In this document: positions 36,701 to 49,100 of the stretch, piece by piece | Position numbering within the stretch: the stretch's first letter is position 1 | Layout of the letters: every line of letters begins with the position of its first letter | Assembly: GCA_026261815.1 (NCBI GenBank) | Contig: JAMPIT010000481.1 | Coordinates: 3,347,501 to 3,411,500, forward strand | DNA from: Monarcha castaneiventris obscurior | Taxonomy: Eukaryota; Chordata; Aves; Passeriformes; Monarchidae | DNA: 64,000 bases | Direction: 5' to 3' | The notes under the pieces: generated by a model | What the model saw: the letters and a program-made list of their open reading frames with translations, nothing else | Database searches by the model: none | Told to the model about the DNA's origin: nothing | Program-made: the position numbers and the translations under genes

Positions 36701-37744
36701 ATGGAAATTTGCTTTCTATCAAGACACAGTGGTATCAAAACCACCTGGCAAACAGGCAGAGAGCTCCTCCTTGGGAGCTGGGTCTGACAGCACAGCCCAT
36801 GACCTCAGCATGGACTGTGAGCGGTGTATGCAGAGTGCAGAGAGGCTGGGAAGGAGGGTGAACATTTTTCACTTCATATATCATTGCTCACAGCTCACTG
36901 CTGGGATTCCACCAAGTGAGCCAGAGCTAAAATATTGTGGAAAATGAAATTTCCTGGGTTATTGTTTTTGGCAGTTCTAATCACACTGGACAATTGGGCA
37001 CTGGAAGCAACACAAAAGCTCCTCATGTTAATGAGAAAAAGACATATGTTTAGTAGCGTGCTCTGGTAACTAAGGAAAAAAAAAAAAGACTTTATCCTTC
37101 CAAAACTGAAGCAGATGCTGAATATTTTCAACTTCCAAAACAGTCTTTGCATCTGTGTGTAAAGTAACATGAGCCTGTGCAATCAGAAAATGCATCACCT
37201 GCAGATTTCCAAGGAGGATCCCACCTCATGTGTTTCTCTGCCATAGCTGCTCTTTCCAAGAGCCTAATCAAGTGGAGTCAAACAGCAACCGAGGCAGAGA
37301 AGTAATTAGGGGGCTGGGAATGGAAAGAAAATCAGCCAGGAAAAATTAGTTACTCTCTCACCTTCAGTGTTCAGGAATGACAGGCCTCAGTGTTTCAGAG
37401 ATCAGCCCCAAGCTAGAGAACTGCAACTGCTCCATCCCTCCTGCAGCAGTGTTCAGGCAATGTGTCAGAGTCACCGAGCTAAATAATGCACAGCCCAGGC
37501 TGACAACATGAAGAGAAGGCAAAGCTGGGCTCAAAATTGGTATAAAAACAGTTTTAAGCCACCTCTAGTTGGTGGCTACTGGTCAGAGCAGGATTTACCT
37601 GTGTGTCTGAAGGGCTGTTCAGTCTTGTCCTTGTGGAATCGTGTATTGCCCTGTTCCCTGTGGTATCCGACCCCCTCTGCCAGTGTGCTCCGTCCTGCTG
37701 CCTCTACTAGGGGAGGATGCTCCTTGTGCTCACACTGTGCTGTA
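33743..37744. other. Unique non-coding sequence
   Basis: No repeat family or gene was recognised downstream of the LTR. If internal retroviral sequence were present on this side it would be expected just after 33743, and none was seen. Open frames are short and unremarkable. Confidence 0.45.
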
Positions 37745-37946
37745 TGGGGGTGTAGGGGTGGTGTAGGGATGATGTGGGGGTGGTGTAGGGGTGGTGTAGG
37801 AGTGCTGTAGGGTTGGGTGTAGGGGTGGTATAGGGATGGTGTAGGAGTGCTATAGGGGTGGTGTAGGGTGGTGTGGGGTGGTGTAGGGGTGGTGTAGGAG
37901 TGCTATAGGGGTGCTGTAGGGATGGTGTAGCGGTGGTGTAGGTGTG
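37745..37946. repeat. G-rich minisatellite, about 12-bp unit
   Basis: About 16-17 imperfect copies of a unit close to GGTGTAGGGGTG run head to tail. Variants such as GGAGTGCTATAG recur in a regular order, which suggests a higher-order pattern produced by duplication of multi-unit blocks. The plus strand is almost free of C. Because the unit length is a multiple of three, both strands show open frames (for example Tyr-Thr-Thr-Pro repeats on the minus strand). These are artefacts of the repeat and not coding. Confidence 0.95.
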
Positions 37947-38094
37947 CACATTGCTCCAGTGCTAAGGAAATCCCAAAAGCAGCTGTAAACCTTGTGACTG
38001 AGCCATTTCACTTTTCAACCAGGTGGTAAAAATTACAAACGCTTACTTGAAGAGATGAGCTCTTACCGCCACTCTCCATTTAGCCCTGTAGGCT

Positions 38095-38320
38095 GAGGGT
38101 GACCGTGGGGCTGTGTCCCAGGGCCGTGCAGGGAGCGGCGCTGTCGGGGGTGGCAGCGCTGCCCTGCCCAGGGCTCGGGGCAGCGCTCCCGGCCAGGGAT
38201 CAGCTGCCCTGCACTGCTGGGGCCACCCCCGGCCATTCCCCATCGCAACTGCGCCCAGTGAACTCGCTCCAGTTTTATTTGCAACACTCGAGGGCCCTCG
38301 GCTCTTCGCAAGATTGCGAG
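38095..38320. other. GC-rich, CpG-containing block
   Basis: This roughly 225-bp block is clearly richer in G+C and CpG than its surroundings and directly follows the minisatellite after about 150 bp of ordinary sequence. Open frames occur on both strands, as expected for stop-poor GC-rich DNA, and none resembles a known protein. It contains the hairpin at 38155-38187. It could be a small CpG island or an unidentified exon or promoter. Confidence 0.5.
38155..38187. repeat. Strong GC hairpin, 10-bp perfect arms
   Basis: AGCGCTGCCC at 38155-38164 is the exact reverse complement of GGGCAGCGCT at 38178-38187. The 13-base spacer (TGCCCAGGGCTCG) can itself pair in part (GCCC with GGGC). AGCGCT is additionally self-palindromic. 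No gene model uses this structure. Confidence 0.75.
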
Positions 38321-39000
38321 TAAGGATCTCCATGTGACATTTCTGCACGGTGACTCATGTTTGGACTTGTTTCAAATCAATAAATCCTCTGTAGAATGAG
38401 CCCCCCAATTCAAGCTGAAGACACATTCATCCTGTTAACTCATTCTCCTTTTGGAGCACCCATGAGCAGCGCAGGCTTCACAACAGAGTTAAAAGTCACA
38501 AGTTCTGATGGATCAAAGTGGTGAAGGGGATGGGAGCAGTTGTCTCAGGACAGACTGTTAGGATGATGCCCATGTACAGAGAACGGTTCTCTCAGAGGAA
38601 GTACTGGGATCATTTGGATCTGAGCTGAGCTGAGCAGTCATTTTCTAGTGAAAATATTAATATTCATAATGATAATAATAAGCCACATCAGATCCTTCTG
38701 TAGGAAACTATTGACGTGGAGGCTGAATTTTCCATTAATAGAAAGTGGGAAATTTTGCAGATATTTGCTTTGAAACTCCATGTCTGAGAGGGATGACCAG
38801 GTTATTTAATATTTTCGTTGCCATCTCCTCCCATAAAATTGGCTAAAGAAATGTAGTTTTCTTCCATGCCCAGAACAGTGCAGGGGTCACCAGATACTAT
38901 TCTGTGGAGAAATGGAAAATGCCACCATTGTTGACTGAGCAATGAATGTTGAGCAGGAGCTGGTAGTAGATGGCCAAGAGATTTGAAAAAAGTTTTACAT

Positions 39001-39054
39001 AAAAAAAAACAAAACCAAAAACCCAAAAAAAAAAAAACCAAACCAAAAAACCCA
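39001..39054. repeat. A/C-only low-complexity tract
   Basis: Fifty-four bases contain only A and C on the plus strand, with runs of A broken by C, CC and CCC (for example AAAACCAAAAACCC). Similar tracts lie at 41577-41638 and 46111-46159. No insertion body was recognised beside it. Confidence 0.85.
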
Positions 39055-39155
39055 CCAGACTTTACAAACTCTCATTGAGAGAGAGCACAGGAGTACTGTC
39101 TGTACAGAATGGTACCTAGATTAATATTTCAAAATTGTTTTCTAAAACCTCTTCT

Positions 39156-39168
39156 CCCCCCCCCCCCC
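39156..39168. repeat. Poly-C tract (C13)
   Basis: Thirteen consecutive C sit between CTTCT and AAAATAATTG, about 100 bp from the A/C-only tract. Confidence 0.85.
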
Positions 39169-41576
39169 AAAATAATTGCAACAATAATTCTGAAGAAAAC
39201 CTCTTCAAACACAGAATCATTTCTGTTGTCGTAGAATTTTTTGAATGCCAAATACCTGCTGAGTTAATCTTTGGAAGAACAAGAAAAGTTTGTTCTTTGT
39301 ATATGTAGATTGTTTCAGGGTATTGTTTGATTCTGCTTTTGATAGGGGTCATGTTTCTGGGCTTAGCTGGATAGTTTGTTTGTTCCTATTCATTAAAAGG
39401 GACCCTGCAGCTATTTGGGGAGGGAGTATGGTATTACATTATTATTGCTCCAAAAAGTATGGACAAAAATGTATTGTAAAAATTCCAAGGTTTCTGGTAG
39501 GAGTTCTCTCAGTAATAAATAGTCCCAGTCTGCTGGAGTGTAGTTAATAGGCTAACATTGTGTTGTGCTAATTAGACAGATCCTTAAGGTACAGAGTTAA
39601 AACTCGCAGATAATTCTGGATGTAACCTCGTGGTAAAACAGTTTTCTGCAATGGTTAAGGGGAACAACAACTTTCAGAGTCAGCTTTGCCTTTGGTCACC
39701 TTGTCCCACAGCCCCTGTCACAGCACTGCACATAACAGAGCTTGTGCTGCTGCAGGGCCCTGTCTCCCTGCTGCAGGAGCGAGTACACGGATGCTGCTAA
39801 GAGTTACCCATACCCTGGGGCAGGAGACAGAGCCCTCGGATGAGATCAGCACTGCACACACCAACACTGCTTGTAAGATGTTCACTTAACTTGTTCTGGT
39901 TTGCATCAGGGGTGTAAAACACCTTGCAGCACTGTGCTTGATGGGCTTTACTTCTATAAAAAAGAAAATAAGTGCAATGATCTGTTCTCTCTCTTCCTTA
40001 AGCTCTGCGGTTTGCCTGCAGTGTGACATTAACTGAAATAACTCTACTTGCTCAGGAAAAGCACTAGGAAGACTTTTCCAGGATAAAGTGCCTGTGCTCT
40101 TGATTCGTTGTGTCCTCCCGGAGCAGAGTCCAGGGATTTCTTTTTCCTGGGAGAAACGGTGATTGTCAAGGAATTATTCCAAGGGAAACAGTTTGCTGGA
40201 GTTGCTAATCCATACCAAATTCTTCTTGCCCACCTTCTGGCCAAAGCCTCGCTTACTGCAATGTTTCACTTGCTCTGAGAAGTTTCACTCCACCCAGTGC
40301 TCAGCTGGCCCTGCAGAGCGTGTGGAGCATTGCTGGAACTGTCACTAGCCACGGTGCTTTTCCAGTGGCCAGCATTAATCCTTCCCCCCCCCAACTCAGA
40401 GGAGAGAGCAACCTGCAGACTCTGTTTTCTTGGCTTTGTGTGTCTGTGCTCTGTGTAGCTCTTCAGTCATTCATAGGATTATTCCACTCTGCCAAAGACA
40501 TGTTTCCCTTGCCACAGACTAACTTCTCCATGAAAAACGTCAGAAGAGAGTTCAGTTTTGCTGTAATGCAGAGCAATGACAGCAAAATAGTGTCTGACCT
40601 CCTAAAAAGTGCTCAGGAAACAGGAAGGGTGCCTGAGATTATTCACTGCTGGGAGCTGCATTCCGCTGGGCAGATAAAAACAACTACCCAAGAGCTCTGA
40701 TCAGAATATTCGTGTTTCTAATTAGAGAAATCTTTATACCCCAGTTCTTTTTACTGTGGCCACAGTCACTAGGAAGAAAGTAATAAAGAGACCGCAGAAT
40801 CAGTTCTTTTTAGGTACCTGTATTGTTATTTTTGCAGCCCACCCTGGCTGATGGCACTGAATGTAAATACAGCAGACACAGAGCAGTGTTTCATCACCAA
40901 CCTCATCACCTGGAATTTTGTGGCTGGGTATAACAATATCCTGCCAGCACAATACCAAGGAGAGCTGATGAAGCAAGCCCAGCACAAGTGGGTCAAATAA
41001 ATCCTTTCTGCTATGTAATGTCTGTGCTTCAGGTCGATAAATCTTGGCTTTCATTGTCACTTGGAATTTTTAATTAAAACCCTGTGGCTTCCGAGTATTC
41101 ATTAATATCTTCCCTTCATAGTTGTGACCCACACAACTCATTCCCCACCCTTGTGCACTCTGACTGTGAGCCCTGCTCACATATGACACCTTCCTCCTGG
41201 TGTTCTGGCAGCCTGAAGCCAAGGACACTGCAGCCTCGAAGGTGGGGATAGCACTTGTGGCACTTTCTCAAATAACACTGGGAAAAGGGTCATATGTTCA
41301 AAACTGTGAAGTCTCTTCTAATTCTTCACTTTTTGAGGGGTTTATTCAAATTCAGAAATCTCAAGGTTTTGGTATTTTTCCTGGTTTGAGTTTTGCTTCT
41401 CTCCACTCACTGATTTTTTTTCCCTAAACACAAAGGAATAGTGAGTGTAAGGTATTTTGTAGTTCCTTTCTCTTTTCAGTATCACTCTAACCTCTGTCAC
41501 TTCATAAACTCTACAGTTAGAGAGCAAAAAAGAGAAAAATGAAGGTGAGAGAATTTAAAGCAAACACAAAACTTTC

Positions 41577-41638
41577 AAAAAGCAAAAAAAACCAAAAAAA
41601 ACCCAAAAAAAAAAAAACCCAAAAAAACCAAACCAAAA
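41577..41638. repeat. A/C-rich low-complexity tract
   Basis: From 41584 onward only A and C occur on the plus strand until about 41639. The pattern is A-runs separated by CC or CCC, such as AACCAAAAAAAACCC. It closely resembles 39001-39054 in style. Confidence 0.85.
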
Positions 41639-42446
41639 CTCTATTTTTACTGTTTATGGTCAGCAGAATCCCATCTTCTCTTCCTTTTTCTCTTGTATCT
41701 ACAGTAAAGCCAGAACTCACCATAGATTAAAGCCTCAACCCTGCAGTCTGACACCTTTTAGTGCCTTCCAGTGCTTAGATAAGATTTTAATACCAGATAT
41801 ATAGTTAGCATATTAAAAATTATCATTACCAACCATTATCATATCTCGTTTCATTAGTGAGCAATGCTCAACATTCCATTGGAAAGTCATCGGCAGCACC
41901 ACATTTGTAACTTCAAAGGACTGTACTTGTAATTCCAAAGATTATATTTCCCTTTGAGAGTGTGTATGAGCAAATTGCACCAAAGCCATCCGTCTGACCA
42001 GTGGTAAAATTCAGTTTTCCACTGAGTGAGGATATTCTGACAAATATCTTCCATTTAAACAATTGAAAAAACAGCTCTTTACTGCCTATGGCCAACTGTG
42101 CAAATCAGCATCTACTCACAGACTAGGAAGGCAATTAACACTGACACAACCTCTCTCTCAGAGCTGTTGCTGCAAGACGAGATGCTCTCCTGAAAGCACA
42201 GCTTCAGTAGAAATGCTGCAGAAAGCCCTGGGTGAAATGCTGTGGCTTGTGCAATGCACTCAGACTCCCTGACTGTGCCACTTCTGTCCTTCAGCATCAA
42301 CCAGAGGAGGCCTCCTGAGCTCCTTCAGGAGCTGGGCAGGATGTGCTGAGCAGATGTGAGGAATAACAAACTAGCAGAAGATGAAATAAAACAAATTCTG
42401 GTATCAGAACAGACTTTATAAACTGGAAGGCTGGTTATAAAAAGCA

Positions 42447-42463
42447 ATATATATATATATATT
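42447..42463. repeat. (AT)n dinucleotide microsatellite
   Basis: About eight perfect AT units, followed by TTATGTATGTATT. This is a short, possibly variable simple repeat. Confidence 0.85.
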
Positions 42464-43560
42464 TATGTATGTATTAAAAAATGTGTGATATCTGTTGTTT
42501 CATCCAAATCTCTTATTTTTATCCAGTCCTAGATGTCGATGGGACTGGACTGTGCCAAAGACTGTGAGCTCAGAAAGCAGAACTGCAGATTAGTTTTTAG
42601 TCTGTTACATGCTGAAATACTAAACTTTGGAATAATTTGCCTTATTGCTGGCAAAACCCCTTTTATTTTGTCTACAGCTAAAACATGTGAGTTGGTACCT
42701 TTTGTCAATTCACAAATTTCCAAGATACCCAAATTCTCCCATCTACCTTGCTCTGCAATTCACGTCATGCTGTTCTCTGCATGGGATGCAAAGATTTTGA
42801 TCCATGCCACATGCTGCACATCTTCCCAATGAAGCAAAACCCCTCCCGTGCTGGCTGGTACCCTGCTGACATCCCATTTCTGCTAATTAGGACCCTGAGT
42901 AGTTAGTACAAAATATAAATGTGGCAGGATTCCAAGCTGCAAAAAGAAGGGAAAGTGCGGCAAAAAATAGTTGGACAGCTAAGGGAATATGCAAATGTAT
43001 TTAAAATAGATGATTCTAACTGCAGTGAACAGATGATTTTTTTTTTTGTATTCCGACTGGATGGCTTTAATCAAAAATGATAGTTCATACATCTGCTCTT
43101 TGAAGATAAGCCTGCAGTTACACAAAACACTTAAAGAAAGAAGCTGTGGTGTGCTGATGAGACCTCAAAAATTCTAACCCATGACTAGGAAGATTATAGT
43201 CTGGTTACTTCAGCAAGTTGCTAATTCTGAAATATTAGACTCAGTTACTTGTCCTGTCTGAGGCATGAAAGGGATGCCTGTAGATTGTGCTGAAGCAATT
43301 AAGACATTTTAGAAATCATTAGTGAACTTTCTTGATTGAACAGGCATTTCCCCTCCAGCCTCTCCCTGACTTCTACAATTGTTTGACCTAGAAAAGCAGC
43401 TCTCCATCATCTTGGCATTTATTTTATAGCACAAGGTAAAGATTACAAATTAAAGCAAGCCTGCTTCTGGGAATGTGGGGCTCCCTTGGAAAAGCAAGCT
43501 CGAACTTAAATTGGAATCAAGGACTCCACCTTCATAAACATCATAAAATTGAATGGATTT

Positions 43561-43608
43561 GATTTGATCTTGGGAAAAATGAATCTGATTTGATCTCAGG
43601 AAAAGAAT
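43561..43608. repeat. Imperfect 26-bp direct tandem duplication
   Basis: GATTTGATCTTGGGAAAAAT at 43561 recurs as GATTTGATCTCAGGAAAAG at 43587. The offset is 26 bp, with two substitutions and a one-base length difference. A partial GGATTTGATTTGATC overlap at the left edge suggests local slippage. Confidence 0.65.
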
Positions 43609-43710
43609 TTTCAGAACAGAAACTGGCAAAATGTTAAGTCAAAGAGAAAGAATATTCACGTGCCTCGTGCTGCCTGTGAGTAAGCACAATACCTACTCAC
43701 AACAGACAGT

Positions 43711-43736
43711 AGTGTTAGTAATTAGTGTTAGTAATT
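43711..43736. repeat. Perfect 13-bp tandem duplication
   Basis: AGTGTTAGTAATT occurs twice without any gap (43711-43723 and 43724-43736). The exact identity suggests a recent event. It may be polymorphic. Confidence 0.85.
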
Positions 43737-44454
43737 GCGTGATTGTATTGTTTAATCAAGCCAAAGAATAAAAGTCTTCAATACTGAGAAGTTTTCAAGA
43801 ATAGGAGTCTGTAGAGTGACACGACCTACAAAAGCTTCCCTTTCTCCTGATCTTTTATTAGTGGGGATTTTCCCATCGTTGTGGTCAGGTACAGGGCTGG
43901 GCCTGTTGCTCTTGTTCCCCACAAATATTCGTTGGGATACTGGGATTATAGAAAGCATTTCTCTAAATCATACAACATTGTCTTTCACTTAGTAGTCCTA
44001 TGACTCCATAACTATTCCAGCTTCTAAGAGTATCATCACTGCTTATTTATTGGGATATGTGCTCCATGGTAGCATTCTTCCAGCGGGAAGGGAACAGGCA
44101 GCATCATTTTGGTTTGATCCAGCTGACCTGTTCTGAGCTATGCCCAAATCTCCCTGTCCTCTAGGTTCTCACATTCAGCCATATCACAGCCACCAATAAA
44201 ATGCAGATGCTGGGACTAGAGCAGACTTGGTGCTGCTGTAAATGATCATTTAACTTCATGCTTTTCTGTGTATTTTTAAATATTGCCCTGCACCGATACA
44301 AAAGGAGCTGATTGTTTGATTCGGTTTTGCAGGGCACTGTTGCTGCTGGTTTAGTGCAATTGGCAGTGAAACCTCCTCATAAGTGATAACTCATTCCCCC
44401 TGACAACCCCGTTTCAAGTCACCAGCAACACTGTCAGTGGTAGAATAATAATTT

Positions 44455-44455
44455 A

Positions 44456-44486
<31 letters not shown>
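44455..44486. repeat. Long poly-A tract, one interruption
   Basis: Twenty A, one G and eleven A in a row. A poly-A of this length may mark a retro-inserted sequence to its left, but I recognised no SINE, L1-like body or processed pseudogene there. Confidence 0.85.
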
Positions 44487-45204
44487 TCTGCTGTCAGGGG
44501 GCTTCTGAGGGGTTGAACAGGCATTTGCTACATGTAAAATTAATCATTGCATTTCTGCTGCTAACTTGTTTTTCTGTTTGTGTCACACAGGGATTCTTAA
44601 ATGACCTAATCTTGAATCTGGTGAATTATAGGCTGGAAGACCAAGGTGTTTATTATGGACTGACAGAGGATAGAATGATCCAGTGTTTGTGGGGTTTCTC
44701 TTCTCCTGTGCTTTGGGGTCTGTTTGCCTCTGGTACCACCTCATTGATCATTCCTGAAATTTACCTTTCTGTAAATACTTGGAAAGAATTTTTAAATGGT
44801 TTTTTTTTTCTTTACCAACAGTATTTTTACACTGATAGGGGAAAACCCAAAACAAAGCCATGCTTGGTCATATGAAATGTAATCCTGGGCCCAAGATCAA
44901 TCTCAAATTCAGTGTTGCACCTCGACTAAAACCAAGGAGTTAAATCTATCCCCAATTTTGCATATGCTTACATGCTTTTGGCTTCAGTAGGCCTGCAGGA
45001 AAGGCATTTGCTAAACAGCTTAACTCAATAGAAATGTACTTAAGCATGTCCTTAATTCGTTTGCTTAAATGGAGCCAGGGCGTTTGGAGCTAATAGAAAT
45101 CATTTTAATAATTTAAACTCCACTTTTAAGTTTAATACATTGCACTCACATTTAAAATTTATCTACTCAGAAATAACAGTATTTGAGTTTAAAAATGGAA
45201 GACT

Positions 45205-45377
45205 AGGAAATTGTAACAGGCTGCCCAGGGCAGTGGTGGAGTCCCCATCCCTGGAGGGATTTAAAAGCCATGTGGTTGTGGCTCTTGGGGGCGTGGAGCA
45301 GTGGTGGCTGGAATGGTTGGATTCATTCATCTGAAGGGTCTTTTTTACCCTAAACAATCCTACAACTCTGTGCTATT
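45205..45377 (+). mobile_element. CR1 LINE 3' end fragment
   Basis: A clear avian CR1 3' end. TAACAGGCTGCCCAGGGCAG leads into TGGTGGAGTCCCCATCCCTG and GAGGGATTTAAAAGCCATGT, then GGAATGGTTGGATTCATTCA and TCTGAAGGGTCTTTTTTACC. It closes with CTAAACAATCCTACAACTCT. The order and content match the CR1 block (GGCTGCCCAGGGAGGTGGTGGAG ... GTTGGA...GATCTTTAAGGTC...CCAACC...GATTCTATGATTCT). It is 5'-truncated and carries no coding sequence. Confidence 0.9.
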
Positions 45378-46110
45378 AGGGTTGGCACAACCCCAACTCT
45401 GGTCTTTTCAGGCTCACTTTTCCTCTCTGTGAAGACTCTGATCAGCCTTAACTCATTCCTGTTTGTAACTGCTTTGAAAAGATTTCTTACACTGGTACTA
45501 ATGCAATTAAACTCAGTATCGCAGGAAAGGAATATTTCCTATGAGATGAATACTGGTAACGAAGATGTTTCTATCATATTTTTTATTTAAACACTTGCTT
45601 CTGTGCTTCTTTTTAAAGTACATGGATTTCTTTACCAAAGCTGCCACTAAAAGACACTATGCTGTCAGTGATTTTCCAGTTGCGTGGCCTCAGTTTGTTG
45701 TACAGAGTTTTACCAGCTGGTGTTTCCTGAAATCTACATGGTCAGGTCACCAGTTCATTAATTAAAATTGCACATGTAGCCATTTGTAATTTTCTGATAG
45801 AGACTCCTGGCCTTGCTCGTGCTCAGGGCCTTCTACGTGACACAGAGTGGGAAGGAGGCTGTCAGGATATGGCTCTGTCTCCATGGATTTCAGAACATTT
45901 TACAAATACAGGAGCTAGTCGTGCATATTTTTTTTTCCTCCTGCACCCAATTTCAAGACAACTTTCATGCCTTCAGTGAAGCTATAATATAGATGTATAT
46001 TTGCTGTAAGAATACAGTTTTCCTTTTTTAATTAAATTTCCTATTGTGGAAAAGAAAAACTCTCATTTCCCTATTTGTTTTTAAATGAAAACCCAATTGA
46101 CAGGTTCTCC

Positions 46111-46159
46111 AAAAAAAAAAAAAAAACCAAAAACAAAAACAAAAACAAAAAAAACCACC
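46111..46159. repeat. A/C-only low-complexity tract
   Basis: A16 is followed by CC and then repeated CAAAAA units to about 46159. It is the third tract of this style in 7 kb, all with A and C on the plus strand. Confidence 0.85.
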
Positions 46160-49100
46160 ACAATGGGGAAAAGCAATTTTCCATCCAAAGATGGATGTTT
46201 TGTGATGTTTTCTGCTGGGTAATAGTATGCATTTTACAAGTGACAGACACAAGTAGAATTTATTTTAAAATATAAATGCTGAAGCTTTAGGAAGTGGATC
46301 CTAGAGAATTTCACTTGGATTTATATAGGTCTCCACTGTTGGATATTCTAGAATTCCATGTCATGGTCACCAGAGTGTTTTACCCAGTGCAAATCTCACT
46401 GTAGCCAACCCTGTCCTTTGGTCAAGTTTTCCATCAACAATATTGAGGCAATTGCTCAAACTCCAGTTCCAAGCTCATTAGAATATCAACTGTGAGGTTC
46501 ATGGTCACTGCATGCACGTGGATATTTACTAATAATGTAAGCATTTTAATTTGCAAATCTTGCCCTTTGTACCCTTGCTGGGTCCTGCTGATGTGACCTG
46601 AGGGTTTCCAACTGCCGCATTCCCGGTTCCTCCTGGGGAGGTTGGGTTCTGTCTCATGAGATGGCTGCTGCAGGCTGCAGCACAGTAAATTAATTTTGGT
46701 TTGCTTAATTTAGATGCTCCATTCTAGTGAGACTCAAGGTAAATTCCTTGTGCGATGCTTCGTACCCTGAACATCTGCCAAAAGCAGTAGATATTGGAGT
46801 TCATTCGTGGTTCTCAGAAGGATTTAGTAACTTTGAGGATTTCTGTACAATATAATTTCTGTAGAGGAGAAATGTCTGTAGGAAGGATCTGTTTCATAAG
46901 GAACTCCTCAAGTTCTTTAGGAACAGACAGCTTAGACTCATTTTTGCCCTCCAGTGCAGAGATTCCAGAGCTGTTACAATCCAAGCTGTTGTCCAAGGGT
47001 GTTTATCACACAACTCTTCCCTGTGTATGTTCTCACCTCAGTGTCTGAAATCGGCACCAATTTAAAGGGCAAGTGGGAACATCTGTTGATGTGGTGTAGG
47101 AGTGGCAAAACAATTCCTTCCTGGGCTTTTGGGTGGCATCTCTAATTCCACAGTTGCAGCAAGGGATTGTATAAATCATTCCTTATAGAAGAGGAGATCG
47201 GCAGGCTGGGAAATTTGTAACAAAACAAGGACCTTCTAACCAGATGGAGCCCAGAACTTTAATGTCAGAAAATCATCTCTGGCCCAAACTTCCGTGTCCA
47301 GTGCACTGAAGCCTTTTCTTCTAAGGGCAATAGATCTTCATTTCTCTTGAGTCAAAGCAGAGAGGAACTCTCACAGATTTAATTTCCCCCACTACCTTTT
47401 TAGACTGTTCCTCAAGGGGAACGTTTGTGATAATGTGCATCCAAACCCTACAGAGTTTTGCATCCATTTTATCTCAACAAATAAGCTGTACACGTGTGTT
47501 GTAAGAAACAACCTGATTATGCTGGATTGCTCTGCTGCTGGTTGTTCCATACCCTGTCTTCTGCGAGCAGAGATCTTCCCTCTCCATGGATATCTGCTCT
47601 GCTATGCCATTCCAAAGGCTGCTATTAAGCTTTGTGCATACTCCAGTATTCATTGCCATGGATTTCTAATTACACTGGCATGAGCTCTGGCAGATATGTC
47701 CATATAATAATCAATAACTGTCTTTGCCACCCACCTACCACATGCATATACACTTAATATTAGAATCACCCACGGAATTAATGACTCTCTATGAGGCAGA
47801 AAAAAAAAAAAAGGAGTAACTATCTCCTGTAAAATAATCTCTTTCTTGGCATACACTGACATTGATTCACCCCAAGAGGAATATTCCTGCTGCAACTTCT
47901 ATAAAACACAGAAATTGTTCAGTAATTGCAAAGGCTGAAAATTAACACCAAGTGGTTGTAGTTTAAAACAGGATGCCATGGAAGAGGAGGTGCCCATGGA
48001 CAGTTGGGTACCTGTGTCCAACCACCATTACGTAAAGGAAATGTGTAGGGATTACTTTAATGCAGGCCTATTTTTGAGAGTTAGTGTGGTGGGTGGTATG
48101 GAAGCAACAGCTCCAGGCAGCCCACAGTATCTTTCTTTCATGCACTTCTTTTCTGTAGGGAATATTTGTGTTTGCAGAGTCCAAAGAACTGGCAACAGTG
48201 AGAAACCAAATTTTCTGTTGACTCGTGGGCTTTCCTTTTCAGTGCTGACTGTACCTTTCTGAGGCACAAAACCTCAGAGCACACTCATCTGCTGTGTCCT
48301 GGAGGTGGCTTTGAGGTGTCTCGTTGGAAAACAGTCTCCATCCCTGCTCTGTCAAAAGAATTGCCATTTTAATAGCAGGTTTATCCAATATGAAATGTGA
48401 TGTGGTCTTCTGTCTAGTAGGTAGAAACCACATCATATATTTAACTGAGGATTCTGGCTGGCAAACTTTCCAGTAGATAGTTACTGATTCTTTTGTAAAC
48501 CTTTAGGACACTGATGTCTTTAGGGAAAAAATAATCTAAATCTGGATGAGACTGTTTCTCCTACTTCAGAAAAATATGAGAAAGGAGAGGGGAGATGACT
48601 GCAGTTTCCCTCTCACTTGTACAAGGCTTTGGAATATTTAAATTTCTCTGTACCCTGTCCCATAGGCAAACTCACTGGTACTGAACATCTCTTAAACTTT
48701 TCACTTTACACAAATTGGAATTTTATGTTTGTGGACAGGAAATCCAGAGATCCTTCTAAGTACAATCTTTATTCAGGAGAATTTTCAGAGATGGATAGGG
48801 CATCACCAATCTTTCTATAAAGCTGTAATAAATTCTTGTTTCTCTCTGGACAAAATTTTGACACACTTCAGTAAACTGTTTAAATACTGCACATACGTCA
48901 TCAGGGCCTGAAAACTTTGCAGCACCCAAAGCATTGGTGATCTAAGTCTAATGCATGTAATTAAAACATTGCTGATTCCTTTCCATATTGGTGTCACTGC
49001 TCTGGACATTCTTGTTCTAGGTTGGTGATGTGAGAGTTACATTATCAGTTTTTAGTGTCTAGTTAGGACCAAAATCTGATGAAAATTTCCCTTCAAATTT

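Larger units (their letters stand above)
38321..45204. other. Unique non-coding sequence with many simple tracts
   Basis: No gene recognised. It is notable for low-complexity tracts (39001-39054, 39156-39168, 41577-41638, 42447-42463, 44455-44486) and two small tandem duplications (43561-43608, 43711-43736), each listed separately. Confidence 0.45.

Noticed and set aside
37707..37949. 80-codon minus-strand frame rich in Tyr, Thr and Pro, and the matching plus-strand Gly/Val-rich frame
   Set aside because: Both come from the 12-bp minisatellite, whose unit length is a multiple of three, so any stop-free unit repeats as an open frame.
40800..41060. Possible terminal exon: acceptor-like TTGTTATTTTTGCAG with AATAAA about 180 nt later
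   Set aside because: The plus-strand frames after the acceptor stop quickly and the elements are individually common. The 86-codon frame is on the opposite strand.
44400..44486. Retroposed gene copy suggested by the long poly-A
   Set aside because: No gene-like or SINE-like body and no flanking direct repeats were found to the left of the tract.
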